Source: Hedera helix
Lineage: Eukaryota > Streptophyta > Magnoliopsida > Apiales > Araliaceae
Length of the DNA stretch: 64,000 nucleotides
Direction of reading: 5' to 3'
NCBI GenBank assembly: GCA_947179155.2
Contig: OX359266.1
Coordinates: 449,001 to 513,000, forward strand
The position numbers and the translations under genes are program-made. The notes beneath the pieces are model-generated. The model was not told the DNA's origin. It made no database searches and saw nothing but the letters and a program-made list of their open reading frames with translations. Of the stretch, positions 10,633 to 24,300 are shown in pieces. Within the stretch, counting starts at the first letter, position 1. Each line of letters starts with the position of its first letter.

Positions 10633-12673
10633 ATGCAGCCACGTCCTACAAAACTTACCATTAAAATCAAAAGAGAGACAAACGATGTCAATGCATCCAT
10701 TGATAGCAACACAAGATGTCAAATTGACGGCAGTGGCTTTATCTCACTTGGTCTCCAGGATGGCAAGATAGGGGAACAGAATGAAATCTGTGATTCAACT
10801 TTCCATGGTCGGCAGGTGAGCACTCTTCACAGACTGGCAGAGGTAATTTCTTCTTCTGAAGAAAGGGGTTATAGCTCAGAGGATGAAGATGATCAATATT
10901 ATGATAATGCACAGAATCAGCTGGTTGTTTACGAACCTTCTGCTGTTGGTTCTGGTGAAATTCAAGTTGTTCCTGATCCCATTGATTATCTATGTCCACC
11001 TTTCCCAAGATACTCTTTTCACCATCCGACTTCCAGAGTTTTGCCATCTGTGGGTGCTTTCACTGTACAGTGTGCCATCTGTTTTAAGTGGAGGCTCATC
11101 CCATCAAAGGAGAAATATGAGGAAATACGCGAACACATTTTGGAGCAGCCTTTCGTATGTGAAGCAGCTCGTGAGTGGCGGCCCGAGATATCATGCGATG
11201 ATCAACCTGATATTATGCAAGATGGCAGCAGACTATGGGCAATAGACAAGCCCAACATTGCTCAGCCCCCTCTTGGGTGGGAGCGACTTCTGAGGATCAG
11301 AGGTGAAGGAGGCACCAAGTTTGCAGACGTGTATGTGTTACTTTTTTTTATCTGCTTCTCTACACTGTTTTTAAGTTTCAACTTATTTAGCTCTAGGTAG
11401 TACCTCATAATGCAAGCTTCTTTGAGCTTACAAGCAAAGTTGTCTTTTCTTACTCTTTCCAGGTATTATGTTGCACCATCAGGCAAGAGACTTCGATCCA
11501 TGGTTGAAGTTCAAAAGTAATTTTTTCCACTACTTGATAAATACCAATAGTGCAGTAAATCTTGCTTTTCTGATCTGTAGTTCTTTGTTTTCATATTAAG
11601 ATAAAATTAAAGATTATATAGGTTTTCAATTTTGTTTTATTTTTTTTAATATAATTACTAATAACTTTTGCTTTATCTATTCCATATAAGAAGAGAAGTA
11701 CAACTCTTATTGTAAGGTGTAATAATTGCACCAATTTTACCTTTTCTTTTAGCCATGCAATCTCTTTCAAGGAAATAGTGAATTTTTTTGCAAGTTCTTG
11801 TAATCTCAAAGCAATTGCAAGCTCGTGAAATTCACATGCTTTGCGTTTTCTTGAAATCAAGTTGCATGATTATAAATTTGAGTAAAAAATTGGTGAGCTG
11901 CTCCTAAAATATAGGAGGTTCAGTGCTCTCTATGTATGCGTTGATATAAATGATAAAACAAGTCAGTAATGGCATTCCTTACGAAGTTGAACTGCATTAT
12001 TTTCTTATGTTTATTATACACTCTCTCATAGTGATCTGTTGACAGGTACTTGCTGGAACATCCAGATGAGGCAGAAGGGGTGGCCATGTCTCAATTTTCT
12101 TTCCAAATTCCAAGACCTTTGCAGGTAAACTATGTGAGAAAGCGCCCTGCTCGTTCCGCTTTACTTGATGGGAGTGGTATGATGGGGATGCCTGGAGATT
12201 TTGAACCTTCTGAAGGTGTGTAAAAAAACTTGATGTGAAACATAATATACAAGTCGTATACCCTTGAATAGGTTTGGGCCAGACCGTGTAATGTGTGCTT
12301 AGAACATAAATTAAAGAAAAAATGTGTATCATGTTTCAGTGAAAATGTTAGTATATGTGTCAGACTTTGATTTACTTGCAGCATGTATTTCCCAGTTAAC
12401 CTAGGCTGGTATTAACTCTGAAATGTCTATAATGGAAGTACCCCAATCTGACACAGGATGTTTACATATTTTGCAGAGGATCCCATAGCATGGGTAGGTC
12501 CAAATAAGAATACAAACTTGCAGCTTGGTGGGGTAGAATACTGTTCTCCCTATGAGGTACCTGTTTTTGAACCTCAAAATCGACCAGCAAAGAGATCAAA
12601 GACACGAAGTACAAAGACATACAATGGTGATTATATGTATGAAAATCACCAAGAGGAAGGTAGAAGAGTCTAG
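10633..12673 (+). CDS. MBD2: CW-zinc-finger, methyl-CpG-binding-domain protein (MBD2-type)
   Basis: Four coding exons: 10633-11330, 11463-11516, 12046-12215 and 12477-12673. All introns are GT-AG and the phases join, giving 372 aa. The ATG at 10633 is the first in frame after the acceptor at 10613. Residues 75-90 are acidic and serine-rich. A CW zinc finger follows (C147, C150, C176, C188; CFKWRLIPS), and then an MBD (about 206-285; WAIDKPNI, GWERLLRIRGEGG, YYVAPSGKRLRS, VEVQKYL). A conserved tail has FSFQIPRPLQ, and the C-terminus is basic. Plant CW-MBD proteins (Arabidopsis MBD1/2/4/12 group) are nuclear chromatin proteins. CW domains typically read methylated H3K4, and binding of this MBD class to methyl-CpG is weak or absent in Arabidopsis. 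No lesion seen; I judge it functional. Assignment to MBD2 rather than a sister is from memory. Confidence 0.9.
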
Positions 12674-13550
12674 TCAGGCTACTTCGGTGCCTATCATGAG
12701 CTGTTTATGTTTCAGTAACTATGTTAATACACCTTTTCCCCCATCCACCCTGCATTGCAAGATTTGTTCTTGCTAGCTGAAACAAAAAAAAATTGTATGA
12801 ATTTGATTTCCTTGAGAAAAGTTAAGGGGGTGATGATGGGATTTCTGATTTTGGTTGGTTGTACAATAGATAGAGTTGATGTTTTTGTTTTTTGATCAGC
12901 TAGAGTTGCTGTTGATTGGGAAAATATAGCAAAGAAATAGATATAGCTTTTAGCATTTTCAAATGTATAGGCTCTTAATCCTATCTTTTTACCTAATTGG
13001 TTGTTTGGTAAACTCCATTATATGATGTCTAGAGTCTCCATGGTCCTGCCTAACGTCACTTGGAAGCCATGAAGCATGGTTGGAAATTTGTAGAGAAAAA
13101 TTACGAGAAATAACATACTACATAAGTTGAAGTTTCCTTTTCCTATCCTTTTGTACGTACTTACTATTTTATAAATAAATATGCTCGGATAGAGGAGGAT
13201 TAATTTCTCGATCTTTTCTTTAAAAAAATACTACAGCAAATCAAAAGATTCTAGTTTAGTAAGTAGTAACAAAATGGGTCCATAGAATCCATACCAAAAC
13301 ACACCTTGCTGTAATCGATTCAACGCTCACCAGAGCACCGTCCCCTCTTGTAACATGATATAATTAGCACATTACTTTATGTACTTGCTTAAACTATTTG
13401 TGTATTTACTTTATTTCTTTTTTGAAAGTGAATAAAATGTCTACTACTGACAACATTTTCACACAATTTTTAAATACAATTTCAAAAAAATGTAACTTCG
13501 TACTTAACAGGGGCACCATTGCTTTTCAGAAAAAGCTAGCTAAAATATGC
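12674..13550. other. Intergenic spacer between convergent genes (3' UTRs)
   Basis: This 877-bp stretch separates two tail-to-tail genes and should hold both 3' UTRs. AT-rich stretches suited to polyadenylation are present (e.g. AATAAATAT at about 13174). I see no other gene. Confidence 0.6.
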
Positions 13551-16500
13551 TCAGCCAATATTACATACAACTATGTAGGAGAGACGTGGATCGGCAGCTC
13601 CACTAATACCACCACCTTTGCTTTTCACTTGTAACAAATACTCCAATGCACTATTTGTTATAATCTCACCGGGGATCATTAACGGAATCCCTGGTGGATA
13701 TGGACATATCAGTTCTCCACATACCTCCCCAAGGCTGTTTTCGACACTCACTTTCCTTTTATTAGCAAAGAAGGCCTCTCTCGGGCTTAAGCTCATCCTA
13801 ATATCTTCAAGGGATGCAAAATGCTTGGTATCATCCAGCATCTCTTCCCTGCCTTGAGTCAAAAAGAATGTTTCTGATAGATGCTCTATACCTAACACGA
13901 GCCTCTCAACATGTTCTCTACAAGTTCCTAAGGTAATTGCGAATGTAATAGATCGCGTCCCAGCAAGTTCTGAAACAACACCATATTCCCTGTATAAGAT
14001 ATCATCAGCTTCAAAACCCGACACACCAAGCTTCCATACACCAACAGTAATTCGTAATGGATCAATGGCAGAAAAACTAGAAAAGCTTGGAAGATCAAGA
14101 ACTGAAATTCCTTGAATTTTATTGATCATTGTTTTTGCTTCAACAGCCAGCTTAATAGCTTCGTTGAAGATAGTTTGTGGATTTTCACTTAGTTGTGCCC
14201 TAGCAGCATCTAACGATGATAAGAGCAGATAACTCGGACTAGTGCTTTGAATCGTTTGAAGGCATCTGCAGATTCTCTCTCTATCTACAATATTTCCAGA
14301 CATATGTAACATTGATGACTGAGTCAAAGAGCACAACACTTTGTGAGTGGACTGTACAGCTAGATCAGCTCCTTGAGAAAGGGATGAACTTGGCAGCTCC
14401 AGATGAAATCCTAAGTGGGCACCATGGGCCTCATCAACGATTAGAGGGATATTGCGTGAATGACAAAGCAGGGATATCTCATTCAGGTTGCTACAGATAC
14501 CATGGTATGTAGGTGAAGTGACAAAAACTGCAGCTGCTTTTTGACCTTCCATTTCCAATTCCTCCACTGCCTTCTCTACCTGTAATAATAAACCAGCTAA
14601 GTTGGACTTCATTAGGGGGGAAAAAGACCATCTTATGATATACACTTGTCATTCCGTTAAAAAGACGTTTCAAAAGTTGTAGCTTCATACTATACATATA
14701 AAAAATATCAATTAATTACAGTGTCTTTTTAGCTATAGTAGCTTTGCGTATCATACATCTACATATCCGTTAGATAACGTGTGTGTGTGTGAGAGAGAGA
14801 GAGGGGGGGCAATAAAGATAGGAAAACACAGCAAGAATGAGCAAAACAAAGAGAATGCAGTATCTTTTCCAAAGAGGTTTAAGAGGAGATAGGTTCTATG
14901 GAGACCATTTGATCTTCTGTTTAGGGCCACAAAATCTCCTTCTAATAGCAAGTTCAAATTCACTTTTTTTTATAAATTATCGAACTAAAATTCTTCTCTC
15001 AGGGAACTAAAAAACGAAGACGCTAAAGTACCACCAATGGAAGAATCACCACTCCTATATCAGATGCTCCTATTGTTATTATATTCCCTAGAGGTAAAAA
15101 AGAAATACTGTTACTTTGAACCAAATATAAACAATCATCAGCTTTGTAAGTTTCAAATAAAAACAAAGAGATTACTCAACTTAAAAATTATTGCACACTT
15201 GCCTGTGCTTTAGTGATCCCACTAGCGATGTCCCAATCAAAATTATACTCAGGAATGATGTACTTTGGTATAGCACCAGATAAAACCATGGCAGAAATGG
15301 CCGATATATGTGAATTACGAGGGAGAATAAGCGTATGTCCTGGTGAACAAGTAGCCATAATGGCTGCCTGGATTCCACATGTAGTACCCCCAACAAGAAA
15401 CCATGTATCTGATGCTCCAAATAGTTTGGCAGCTTCTCTTTGTGCCTCTAAAATGGGACCCTCTGGAGAAAAGAGGTTGCCAAGCTCTGGGAGCTCAGGT
15501 AAGTCATGAAGGAAGGTTTCTCTGCCAATTAGTTCAGTCAACGATGATGGTGCAGCCCGACCTCTGTTGTGCCCAGGGAAGTGAAAGCTGGCGGCATTTT
15601 GTTCTGCTGAAGCTTTTAATGCACTAACAAGCGGAGGGAGCTTATGTTGCTGTGCAGTTTGAGTATCAGGAACGACAATATTATCGGTCATGACAAATCT
15701 GACGTCTTCTGTGAGATTCTTGCTGTTGTGCTTGTTCTGTAGCTCTACGATGCTTCTTTCCTGAAAGAAATTTTATAATAAACCAGATAATTAGTTAGGG
15801 TTGTTAATATTATGGCTCCAATATGAAGTCCGCAGATGACACTCCTCGTATATAAGCAAATGAACTTCCCTCGTCTAGTTTATATACAAGGGGTCCCACC
15901 TTCTTTTCTTAGTACTCATCCATGAGCACATGAAGAATCTTACATAAATACATGCTACGCCGAATCGGTTCATGACAAAAATAATTTCTCAGTGCCTCAA
16001 ACATTTGAGCAAGATGCAAAGTCGCAGCATTTAGACTCGTAAACGCTTGACAGGATCACTTTAAATTAGAACTAAGTGATGCCTAGTAATTTTCAACTCT
16101 CCGGACAACAAAAACCTTCAAAATCTTAAGACTTAGTCATTTGAACAATTAGTTTTACCTAGGAAGCCATAGATCATTGAAGCCTTTGAGATGAGCCCTA
16201 ATTTTGATTGCTAGGTAGAAATGGAACCATCAATTTCCTAAAGTATTTTGCCATTGAGAGAGGAGGTTAACAGATCATTGTTTCTGCATCTTATAATCGG
16301 AGCATATTCCACATCTTAACTGCCAGATCTCGAGTTCTAGTGTCCTACTTAAGTAACTTAACAAGAAACAATGCTTCGTTCAGGTGAATATTAACCAATA
16401 TAATTTTAAGTCCCAAATATATATGGTCATTAAGATTATCTATCTAGTGATTGTTTTGTTATTCAATAAATGACCACAGAGAAGGTTTCGAGTAATATAT

Positions 16501-17373
16501 TGCTCTAAATTTTGTGGTGTTAGCCAATCATCTCACATCTTTCTTAAGGCTGCCTTTTATAGTTTAGTTACATAAAATGAATGGATTTGCATTAATTAAT
16601 CAAGTATATATTTTTACCCTAGCTTTGAATTTCAACAAAATGCATTCCTCTTCAACTTGTATTCGGTCCTTATTATCTCCTTATCCATCCAAACCTTTCA
16701 ACTTATTTTGGCACTTGAATCCCTTATTTCACATCAGTATATCCAATCGAATTCAAATCAACACTGATTTATAGATGTCTTAACTGGACGATACTGGCAT
16801 GTCTATTCATTTTTAAGAGATTGTTCGGATTTAAACCAACTCTTGAAGGAGAAATGGCAACTATCTCTGTTCTGCTTTAAGGTTTAGGACATCAAAGATT
16901 TGCAAGTATAAACCATAACTGTTAACGGAGGTGAAATGAAAGTTGTAAAGAACAAAAAGTGCACAAAATTGGCCAGGGGTTTGACCAAGAATTGCAACTG
17001 AGAAAAGCCCAATTGCATATTTCTACAGTTCTTCTCCTGAACACAACTGAAAACATAAAAATCAGAATAACAACTATTTCTCATAATCCAAAACAAGAAG
17101 CTATATAAAGTATGAACACAAAACTAGCTGAGAGTGCGTTGTAATAAATACCCACCTGACAATTACAAGCCCTTACTCTTTTGCTTGGCCTAAAACCCAA
17201 GTTATTAACAAAATTTAGACCATAGCTCTGCAACAAACAGTAAAGATGTAAGCTTTCTACATTGCCAAATAGAAAATGATATGAGTATGAATAATATATA
17301 GTCATATAGTACTGAAGAACATCACCAATTAGTTAAGTCATAATCTTACCAAATCAAGAAAAGCAGAAACCAT
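13551..17373 (-). CDS. Orn/Lys/Arg decarboxylase-like PLP enzyme, plastid-targeted
   Basis: Four coding exons on the minus strand: 17350-17373, 17156-17227, 15203-15760 and 13551-14579. All boundaries are phase 0, giving 560 aa. The first 32 residues (Ser/Arg-containing, ending near RPSKRVRACNCQ) look like a plastid transit peptide. The rest is a fold-type I PLP decarboxylase of the bacterial basic-amino-acid family: SFHFPGHNRG, FLVGGTTCGIQAA, a conserved VDEAHGAHLGFH (D267) that should bind the PLP ring nitrogen, and STHK with K298 as the expected Schiff-base lysine. Plants carry such a gene (rice has lysine-decarboxylase-like members), distinct from the fold-III plant ODC/ADC. Substrate (Lys, Orn or Arg) cannot be told from sequence. 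The intron between exons 3 and 4 has a GC donor. The frame stays open upstream of the chosen ATG, so a longer N-terminus is possible, but the upstream part looks like leader. Confidence 0.88.
14580..15202 (-). other. GC-AG intron of the decarboxylase-like gene
   Basis: On the minus strand the exon ends AAAGCACAG and the intron begins GCAAGT, the strong consensus used by rare GC-AG introns. The acceptor is TTACAG before the next exon. No GT donor nearby restores the frame, and joining here keeps the family sequence (ITKAQ/VEKAVEELE) intact. The intron also has a (GT)n(GA)n tract with a G run at about 14780-14807. Confidence 0.88.
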
Positions 17374-17970
17374 TGATGTAAAAGGAAGGAGGTCATGTAT
17401 ATGTGTGGTCCGTGTGGAGGAGTCTGAAAAAGATGAAGCTGTCCAAAATCCAGATACTACCCAAGGCCATTGGCCCGAGTGGTATCCAACCAATAGTATA
17501 GGTTGGCGTTCAAACACAGCCGAGATAAGTGTGTGTGAGTGTGTGTGCGAGTTCAAATTAAATTAAAAAAATTAAAAAAAGAAAAGAAAAAAGGAAGGAG
17601 GTCTTACTGGATTCAGGCCGTATTAACAAGGGGATTTCCTCACATGGGGCTTCTTCTTACTGGCCTTATTCTTCTTGTTTTGGTAGGGAAAGAAAATGTT
17701 AACGGAATAGATGAAAAAATAAGTGGGAACATTTACTGGATTTGGGCCGAATTAAAGGCTTTTCTCACGTTGGCCTCGTTCTCTCAACCAAAACGAGTTT
17801 TCACCCTCCTGCCCACTAAAAATTCTTTCCCAAAAAATGCAAAAGTAATGAGGATGAATTTTCTCAAAGTACTTGATGATCCATCAGATTTTATGTTTAT
17901 TTAATTTGTAAGGACAAAATGTTGTTTAATTCAATAGTAGCAAAATGCAAAATCTTAAAATTTAAAATAA
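17374..17970. other. Upstream region of the decarboxylase-like gene
   Basis: Should hold the 5' leader and promoter of the minus-strand gene. A (GT)n tract is at about 17530-17550. A plus-strand open frame across 17539-17904 contains two diverged copies of a motif like TTACTGGATT.AGGCCG..TTAA (about 17606 and 17733). It looks like a small non-coding duplication rather than a gene. Confidence 0.4.
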
Positions 17971-18455
17971 TGTGTTGGATTGCGTATTTATTAGCGCAAA
18001 CAGACTGCTTATATTGAGTCTTATCTCCACACAGCCCATTAAGCTTAGTACGCTCACATGGGACTTCTAAGTCCAATAGGCTTGAGCTCACCGTCATACC
18101 ACTTCAAGCACTAAGTAGTTACCATATCCAATAATAATTGTATGGTAATTATCTTTTTCAATATGATATCTACTGTATGATTCTATTAGGAATAGTAATC
18201 CTATCAAAAAAATGTGAATATTATAAATATAAGGTGAATAATAAAGGTGCGATACACAATATTCTACCATACTAAATACTTTTTATCTCCATTGTTAACA
18301 CATCTTAAAATATATTCTTACTCTTACACCGGAGATATCCCCCGGCGGCCCAAACCGTCAAGTACTTTCTGGTAGTTCTTTTTGTGCAGGTTTATGTTCT
18401 AGCCATTCACTGTCAAGTCAATGGTTGAACATGTGAGCAAATTCAAGAGTTAACA
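17971..18455 (+). repeat. 5' LTR of the Tat-like element
   Basis: Aligns by eye along its length with 32489-32954. Shared anchors include ATTCTATTAGGAAT, ATAAATATAAGGT and CGTCAAGTACTTTCTGGTAG. The two copies differ at many positions, so the insertion is old. Confidence 0.8.
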
Positions 18456-18539
18456 TTAACGCTAGAATGAGGGTCTTCTAGTATTTAGTAGAGTTTTCTC
18501 TCCACCGCCCTTCGCAAAAAACTTTCACGGCGGCACCAC

Positions 18540-18900
18540 CACTATCACCAAGCCACCACATCAATTTTCATGGAGAAAGATGCTCGCAGTCATGTCGATC
18601 AACAAATACTGACAAGCAACGTCATCTCCGGGAAGTCTAGGATAAAAAGAAAGGTTTTTAACTCCAGCAAGAAAGCTTGATAAGCAATTTGCGAATTTGA
18701 TGAAAGTCGAGGGCAAACTGTTTATGCAAATGTGGAACACCTTCCCTATCAGGATGTCGCGGCTCTCACCGCAATCGCAGGTCTTCTTCCTCAGATAGAG
18801 GCACCAACACTCGATCATCTTATTCGAACAAACACTGAAGAAGAAGAAGAAGAAAAAGAAGAACGAGATCCTCTTCACAACATATAAGTGATAATCTTTA
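18540..18900 (+). pseudogene. Possible 5' gag segment of the Tat-like element
   Basis: Around 18760-18870 one frame reads an Arg/Ser-rich stretch (RRSRSSSDRGTNTRSS) of the sort seen in gag N-termini. It breaks off in a purine-rich GAAGAAGAAG tract. The following 1.3 kb (18900-20190) is AT-rich with no coding sign and may be a separate insertion. Weak evidence. Confidence 0.35.
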
Positions 18901-20189
18901 CTTTCAATAATTTATAAACATCAATAATCCAAGTTTAACGAAGTTCAATGTGAACAATAAAATATGTTCGAGAATTTACTCAAAGTTAAGAACTTGCACA
19001 AATATATAAATTTGCATAATCATAAGAATTTGATTAAGTTTAAATAAACATTAGAGCACATAATGCGAAAACTTGCATGTCTCAAATAGTTGTTTGTCGT
19101 TTATATCCACTATATCTCTCCCCGGGTAACCTATATCATACACGAAGGTTGATACATCAATCTTGTGGTTGTTATTTATTTATTTATTTACCTATTACCG
19201 TCGATAAATACCCGTAACCATAATACAATAATTTTTTGGATATCGTAACTATAATCCAACTACTTTTTTAGACCATCTTCATAAGTTAACTCTCAAAATT
19301 TATATTTTTACCATTAAACAACTTTTACAAGTATTATTTAATTTATTTATCTGGTAAAATTGTACTTTATATTTTTTAGTTCCCTTAAATTAGGATTTTA
19401 TCAACATCTTATAATTCTTTTTCCACAATAAACTTACATAGACATTTTATTAATTTTTTCCCTTCTAACTTGATGTTCCAGTACACATGCCAATTTTTTT
19501 GGAATTTTTCTAAATACTTTTAACATTTATTTTATAGTCATTTTTGTCCAAAATTGAAATATTTCTTTAAAATTGAGTTTAATTCTAAAAATCATGAAAT
19601 TTGGGCATTGTGTCAATATTATTATAGAGAGTCTGTTATAAAAATTTTAGACCCAAATCATACACAGAATACAAGTTATTCCCATTTTAGGATTTTAAAA
19701 TCCAAAACTATTTTATTTATACTTAATTATCCACAAGTCCGTTTGAGCTCAAGTGGCAAGTAAAAGCAAGTAGGGCAAGTGAGCAATTTTGAGGGAGTTG
19801 GTCACCCTCCAAGTGGCCGAATTTTTTAGCACTTATTTTTTTAAAACCTTCTAGAAGCCTTTTTGACTTTCTTACCAATACATGTATACATACTCTTCCA
19901 CACACAATATATTCCACACACAATATACTCTTTGTATACATACTCTTCCACATACAATATACTCTTCTAGAAGCTTAGTATTCTTACATGTATAAAATCT
20001 TTATACATATTTATAATTCCATGAATTATCTATCTTTATATGTCACATTTTAACTTACATTATAATTCACATACTAGTTTATAATTTTAATTGAAATTTG
20101 ATTTACATTTCACATTAAAATTCAAATTTACATTTATAATTTACGTTACATTGTTTAAAAAAAATGGAATATTAATAAAATATCACCCT
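18901..20189. other. AT-rich non-coding segment inside the Tat-like element
   Basis: No coding features or clear element ends. Local short repeats of ACTCTTCCACA(C/T)ACAATAT occur at 19885-19970. Confidence 0.4.
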
Positions 20190-20199
20190 AAAAATCCTT

Positions 20200-20800
20200 T
20201 GAGAGGTGCGCCAGAGTCGATGACAATAAGTCTTATACATTTTATTTCACTAAGGACCTTGATGAAGTTATGATCGATAGATTCCTCAAAAATCGCGAAC
20301 TTGAAGACGTGCGATGGAACATGTGATCTTTATGACCATACTTATTTATATGAACATTTAATGCATTTCTATGGTCATAGCGCTGTAGGAAAGTGCCATT
20401 TTTTCATCTCTACCCTAAAGAAAACCACTAGGGAGTGGATTGTCACACTTCTTCCTCATTCCATCGGCACATGAGAAGAATTTAAAGAACAATTTCACAC
20501 ACGCTTTAGTAGTAACAGGAAATGTGAAATGAGGTTTACTTCACTGATCCAGGTGAGACAGAAGTCAAATAAAACTCTTCAACAATATATTAAGAAATTT
20601 TGTGAAGTAGTAGCCGACATCCCCATCCTAGATCTAGCGTAGGCGATATAATTCCTCACGCTAGGCTTAAATGTTGACAAATCTAGTCGCCTGATCGAGC
20701 AAATCATCTCCAAAGCCTCTTAAAATCTTACCAAGGCCTATGATAAGGGCGAGAATTTTATAGAGATAGAAAAGGCCATTGTCAACTTTTAGGATCCTTT
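20200..20800 (+). pseudogene. gag relic of the Tat-like element
   Basis: Conceptual frames carry retrotransposon-gag features such as LYEHLMHFYGH, TTREWIVTLLP, EEFKEQFHTRFSS and TLQQYIKKFCEV, broken by in-frame stops (e.g. in place of a residue before EEFKEQF and after ILDLA). Gag would form the virus-like particle. Non-functional. Confidence 0.7.
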
Positions 20801-21339
20801 GAATAATAAATATAATTACCATCAGAGAAGAGGCCCTAAGACCAATGGGTCTGATAGAAGAAATGATGACAAAATGGGCTATAAGAGTGATTGGCGAAAC
20901 AAGGATGATAGCTCTAAGGAAAAGGGGCAAAAATAAATACAGAGACTCTTTGGATAAAGACTACTCCCCCTTAAATTCTAATAGAGCTAAAATTATTAGT
21001 GAAATAAAAAATGAACCCTTCTTTGGGAGATCTCTGAAGATTAAAGTCTTCGCTAGATAGAGGAAAAATGATAAATATTGCTCTTACCATGAATATAAGG
21101 GTCATGACATAAAATAACGTTACCAGCCGAAGCATTTACTCAAAATCCAAGTGCAAAAATGAAACTTGGATTGTTCATGGTAGATAAAACTAGACCATCA
21201 GCTTTTGGTAGAATCACACCGCTTCCTTCGTCTGGAGCACCAAGGGGCATTATTAATATTATTCCTGGCAGTTCGGTAGTAGCCATATCAAACAGGCAGA
21301 GGAAAGATTTCGCCTGACCTGTCCACTAGGTGTCTAGAC

Positions 21340-24300
21340 AGTAAATGAATATCAAAACGGACGCCATCACTTTCACATATGTAGATTATCGTCCGGGTAT
21401 GGTAACACGTCATGATGATGCACTTGTTATAACTGCACAAATAGGTACCATAAATCTTCGTCTTATATTTATTGATAATAGAAGTTCAATCAATGTACTA
21501 TATGGGCATGCGTATAATCGACTAGACTTGGGGTATGAAGTTGGAGATTTGCAACAAGTCACCTCTCTACAGCTTTAGCAATCACGTCCCGATAACAGGA
21601 ACAATTAAGTTGCTAGTGATCTTCGGCATGCCTTCTCAGTAATCTTTTCTAATGGTTAAATTCTATATAATCCATGTCGACAGTAACAACAATGCCATCT
21701 TAAGGAGAACAACTTTATTTATGCTTAAGGCAATTATTTTTGTTCCCTACTTGAAAATGAAATTTTCAACCGAACATAGAGTTAGAAAGGTTGTTGCAGA
21801 TCAGGACATGTCCAAAAATGTTATCTCTAAACTCTTCAGGCTACTTCTATAGGGGTTGGTAAATAAAAACAAACCATGAAAATTAAGATAAAACCCTTCA
21901 CTGAAGGTGACACTGAACTGCTAGTTACCCCAACCGAAGAGATAGAAGAGATAGAGTTGTTACCGAACAACTATGAAAAAATAGTACAGATAGGGCTTAG
22001 ACTACAAACAGGTTTTCAAAATCACTTGATAGCCCTTTTAAGGGAATACTCAGATATTTTTGTATGGACTCTAGCCGACATGCTTACGATGGATGAAAGT
22101 GTCGCAGTCCATAAGCTAAGCGTCAATCCACATATAAAACCTGTAAAGTAGAAGCACCGAAATATAACTCTTAAACGGCAAAAACTAATTGATGAAGAGA
22201 TTTATAAACTCCTGATAGCAAAGTTTATCTTTAAAATTGATTTCTTCAAATAACTTGCCAATGTGGTACTCATTAAAAAATATAACAAAAAGTGGAGGAT
22301 GTATATAAACTACACTGATATGAACAAAGCCTGTTTGAAGGATTGTTATCCCCTTCTAAGCATTGATCAATTGATATATTCTATCTTCGGTCATGTTATG
22401 ATCAATTTTCTTGGTGAGTTCTTCGGTTATAATCATATTGGAATGTGGGCTGAAAACATTTAGAAGACAACCTTTATCACTCATAGAGCCATACATGCTT
22501 ATAGAGTCATACCCTTTGGCCTTATCAATGTCAGATGCACTTACCAACGCATGATGAATAACGTATTTAAGAACCAAATCGAAAAAAACACGAAAGTCTA
22601 CGTAGATGATATGATTATCAAGGGCCTGGAAATTGAAAACCATATAGCTGATCTCAGGGAATGTTTTCAAAACCTAAGGCGTCACAACATGAGGTTAAAT
22701 TCGATTAAATGCACATTTGATCTGGGAACAGACAAGTTTTTGGGCTACGTGGTCAGCCGAAAAGGGATTTAAGCTAATCTCAAAAAAATATCGGATATAC
22801 TTGACATACAGCCTCGAAAGAATTTTAAAAAAGTACAAAGATTGATAAAAAAAAGTTAGCATCTCTCGAATTTTTGTGGTCAAATCAGTTGAAAAGTGTC
22901 TTTCATTCTTCAAAACTTTGAAGGGAGTCTAAAATCAAAAGACCTTTCAATAGATCGAAGAGTGTCAAGAAGCCTTCGAAGGAATAATAAGATATATATC
23001 TTGTCCTCTCATATTCATTAAACCTCTGCCCAAAGATGATTTATACCTTTATTTGTCAGCAAGTCCCCTAGCCATCGGCATAACTTTAGTCTGAGAAGAT
23101 TATAAAGGACAAAAGTCAGTCTACTATGTTAGTCATTCTCTTCGAGATGTTGAGATTAGGTATCCAAATATTGAGAAATTGGCATATGCACTGGTTATCG
23201 TCAGCAAAAAGCTTTGATAGTATTTTCAGGGTATTCGAACTCAACGAGTTAAATTTGGAGTTTTGGCCTCGAACTTCTATCAAAGCAAAAACCTTATTGA
23301 CTTCATCATGAAACATTCCTTCTCTAAGATATGGAGATTGATCAGCCTATAAAGGAAGTTCTTGTTTTAGATGAAGGACAATCATATGAAGACCCTGCTT
23401 GGATTCTATTTATATATGGATCTTCTATCGATCTGAGGAGTGGAACTGGTATCATCTTCACCTCACCAGAAGGGTTTCGAGTGCAACAAGCCATATAATT
23501 CAATTTTATGACTATAAAGAACATCTTAGAATATGAAGTTCTTCTGACAGGACTAAGGTTAGCGTGAATCTTGGAGGTAAAAATCTGATCATATATAACA
23601 ACTCTTAGTTGGTTGTCAAACAAGCATTAGAAGAGTATGAAGCCCGAGAAACACACCTGTAAGCTTATCTTTAGCTTGTCCATTGTCTATTTACCAGTTT
23701 TCTAAAGTACTAGATTATCGACAGAGTCATGGCTGACAACATTATAGCTGATGCTCTGTCTAAATTTTGCAACCACTGATCAGGGATCTCTTGAAGGCTT
23801 GATTTACCTAGAGATTTTGCAGAAGCCATGAACAATGGTTTGAGAAGTCATAGACTTTGATCAAGAAGTTTTTTGGATGACAGCTATCATCAATTTCTTG
23901 AAAAATAATGTCCTTCTTAAAGATAAAATCTAAACTTGGAAAATAAGACATAAGTTTGGTAAATTTTAAATCGTTGATAATTAGCTCTACAAAAGGTCTT
24001 ATTTTTCTCCACTTATCCTTTGTGTGGGTTTAAAAGATGATGATTATGCCCTTCGAGAGGTACATGAAGAAATTTGTGGAGATTGCGCTAGAGCGAGGAC
24101 ATTGGGCATAAGATTTTACGTCAAAGGTATTATTGGCCAACAATGGTACAAGACGCCAAAGACTTTGTTAGAATGTACCATAAATATCAATTCTTCATTG
24201 TAGTGCCTCATCAACCTCCCGAAGAGTTTACTCCGATTTTATCCTCGATCCCTTTTGTCATCTGGAAAATTGACTTATTAGGACCGCTCCCACAGAAAAA

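Noticed and set aside
17539..17904. Plus-strand open frame of 121 codons upstream of the decarboxylase-like gene
   Set aside because: It starts in a GT repeat, contains an internal DNA duplication, and has no family resemblance.
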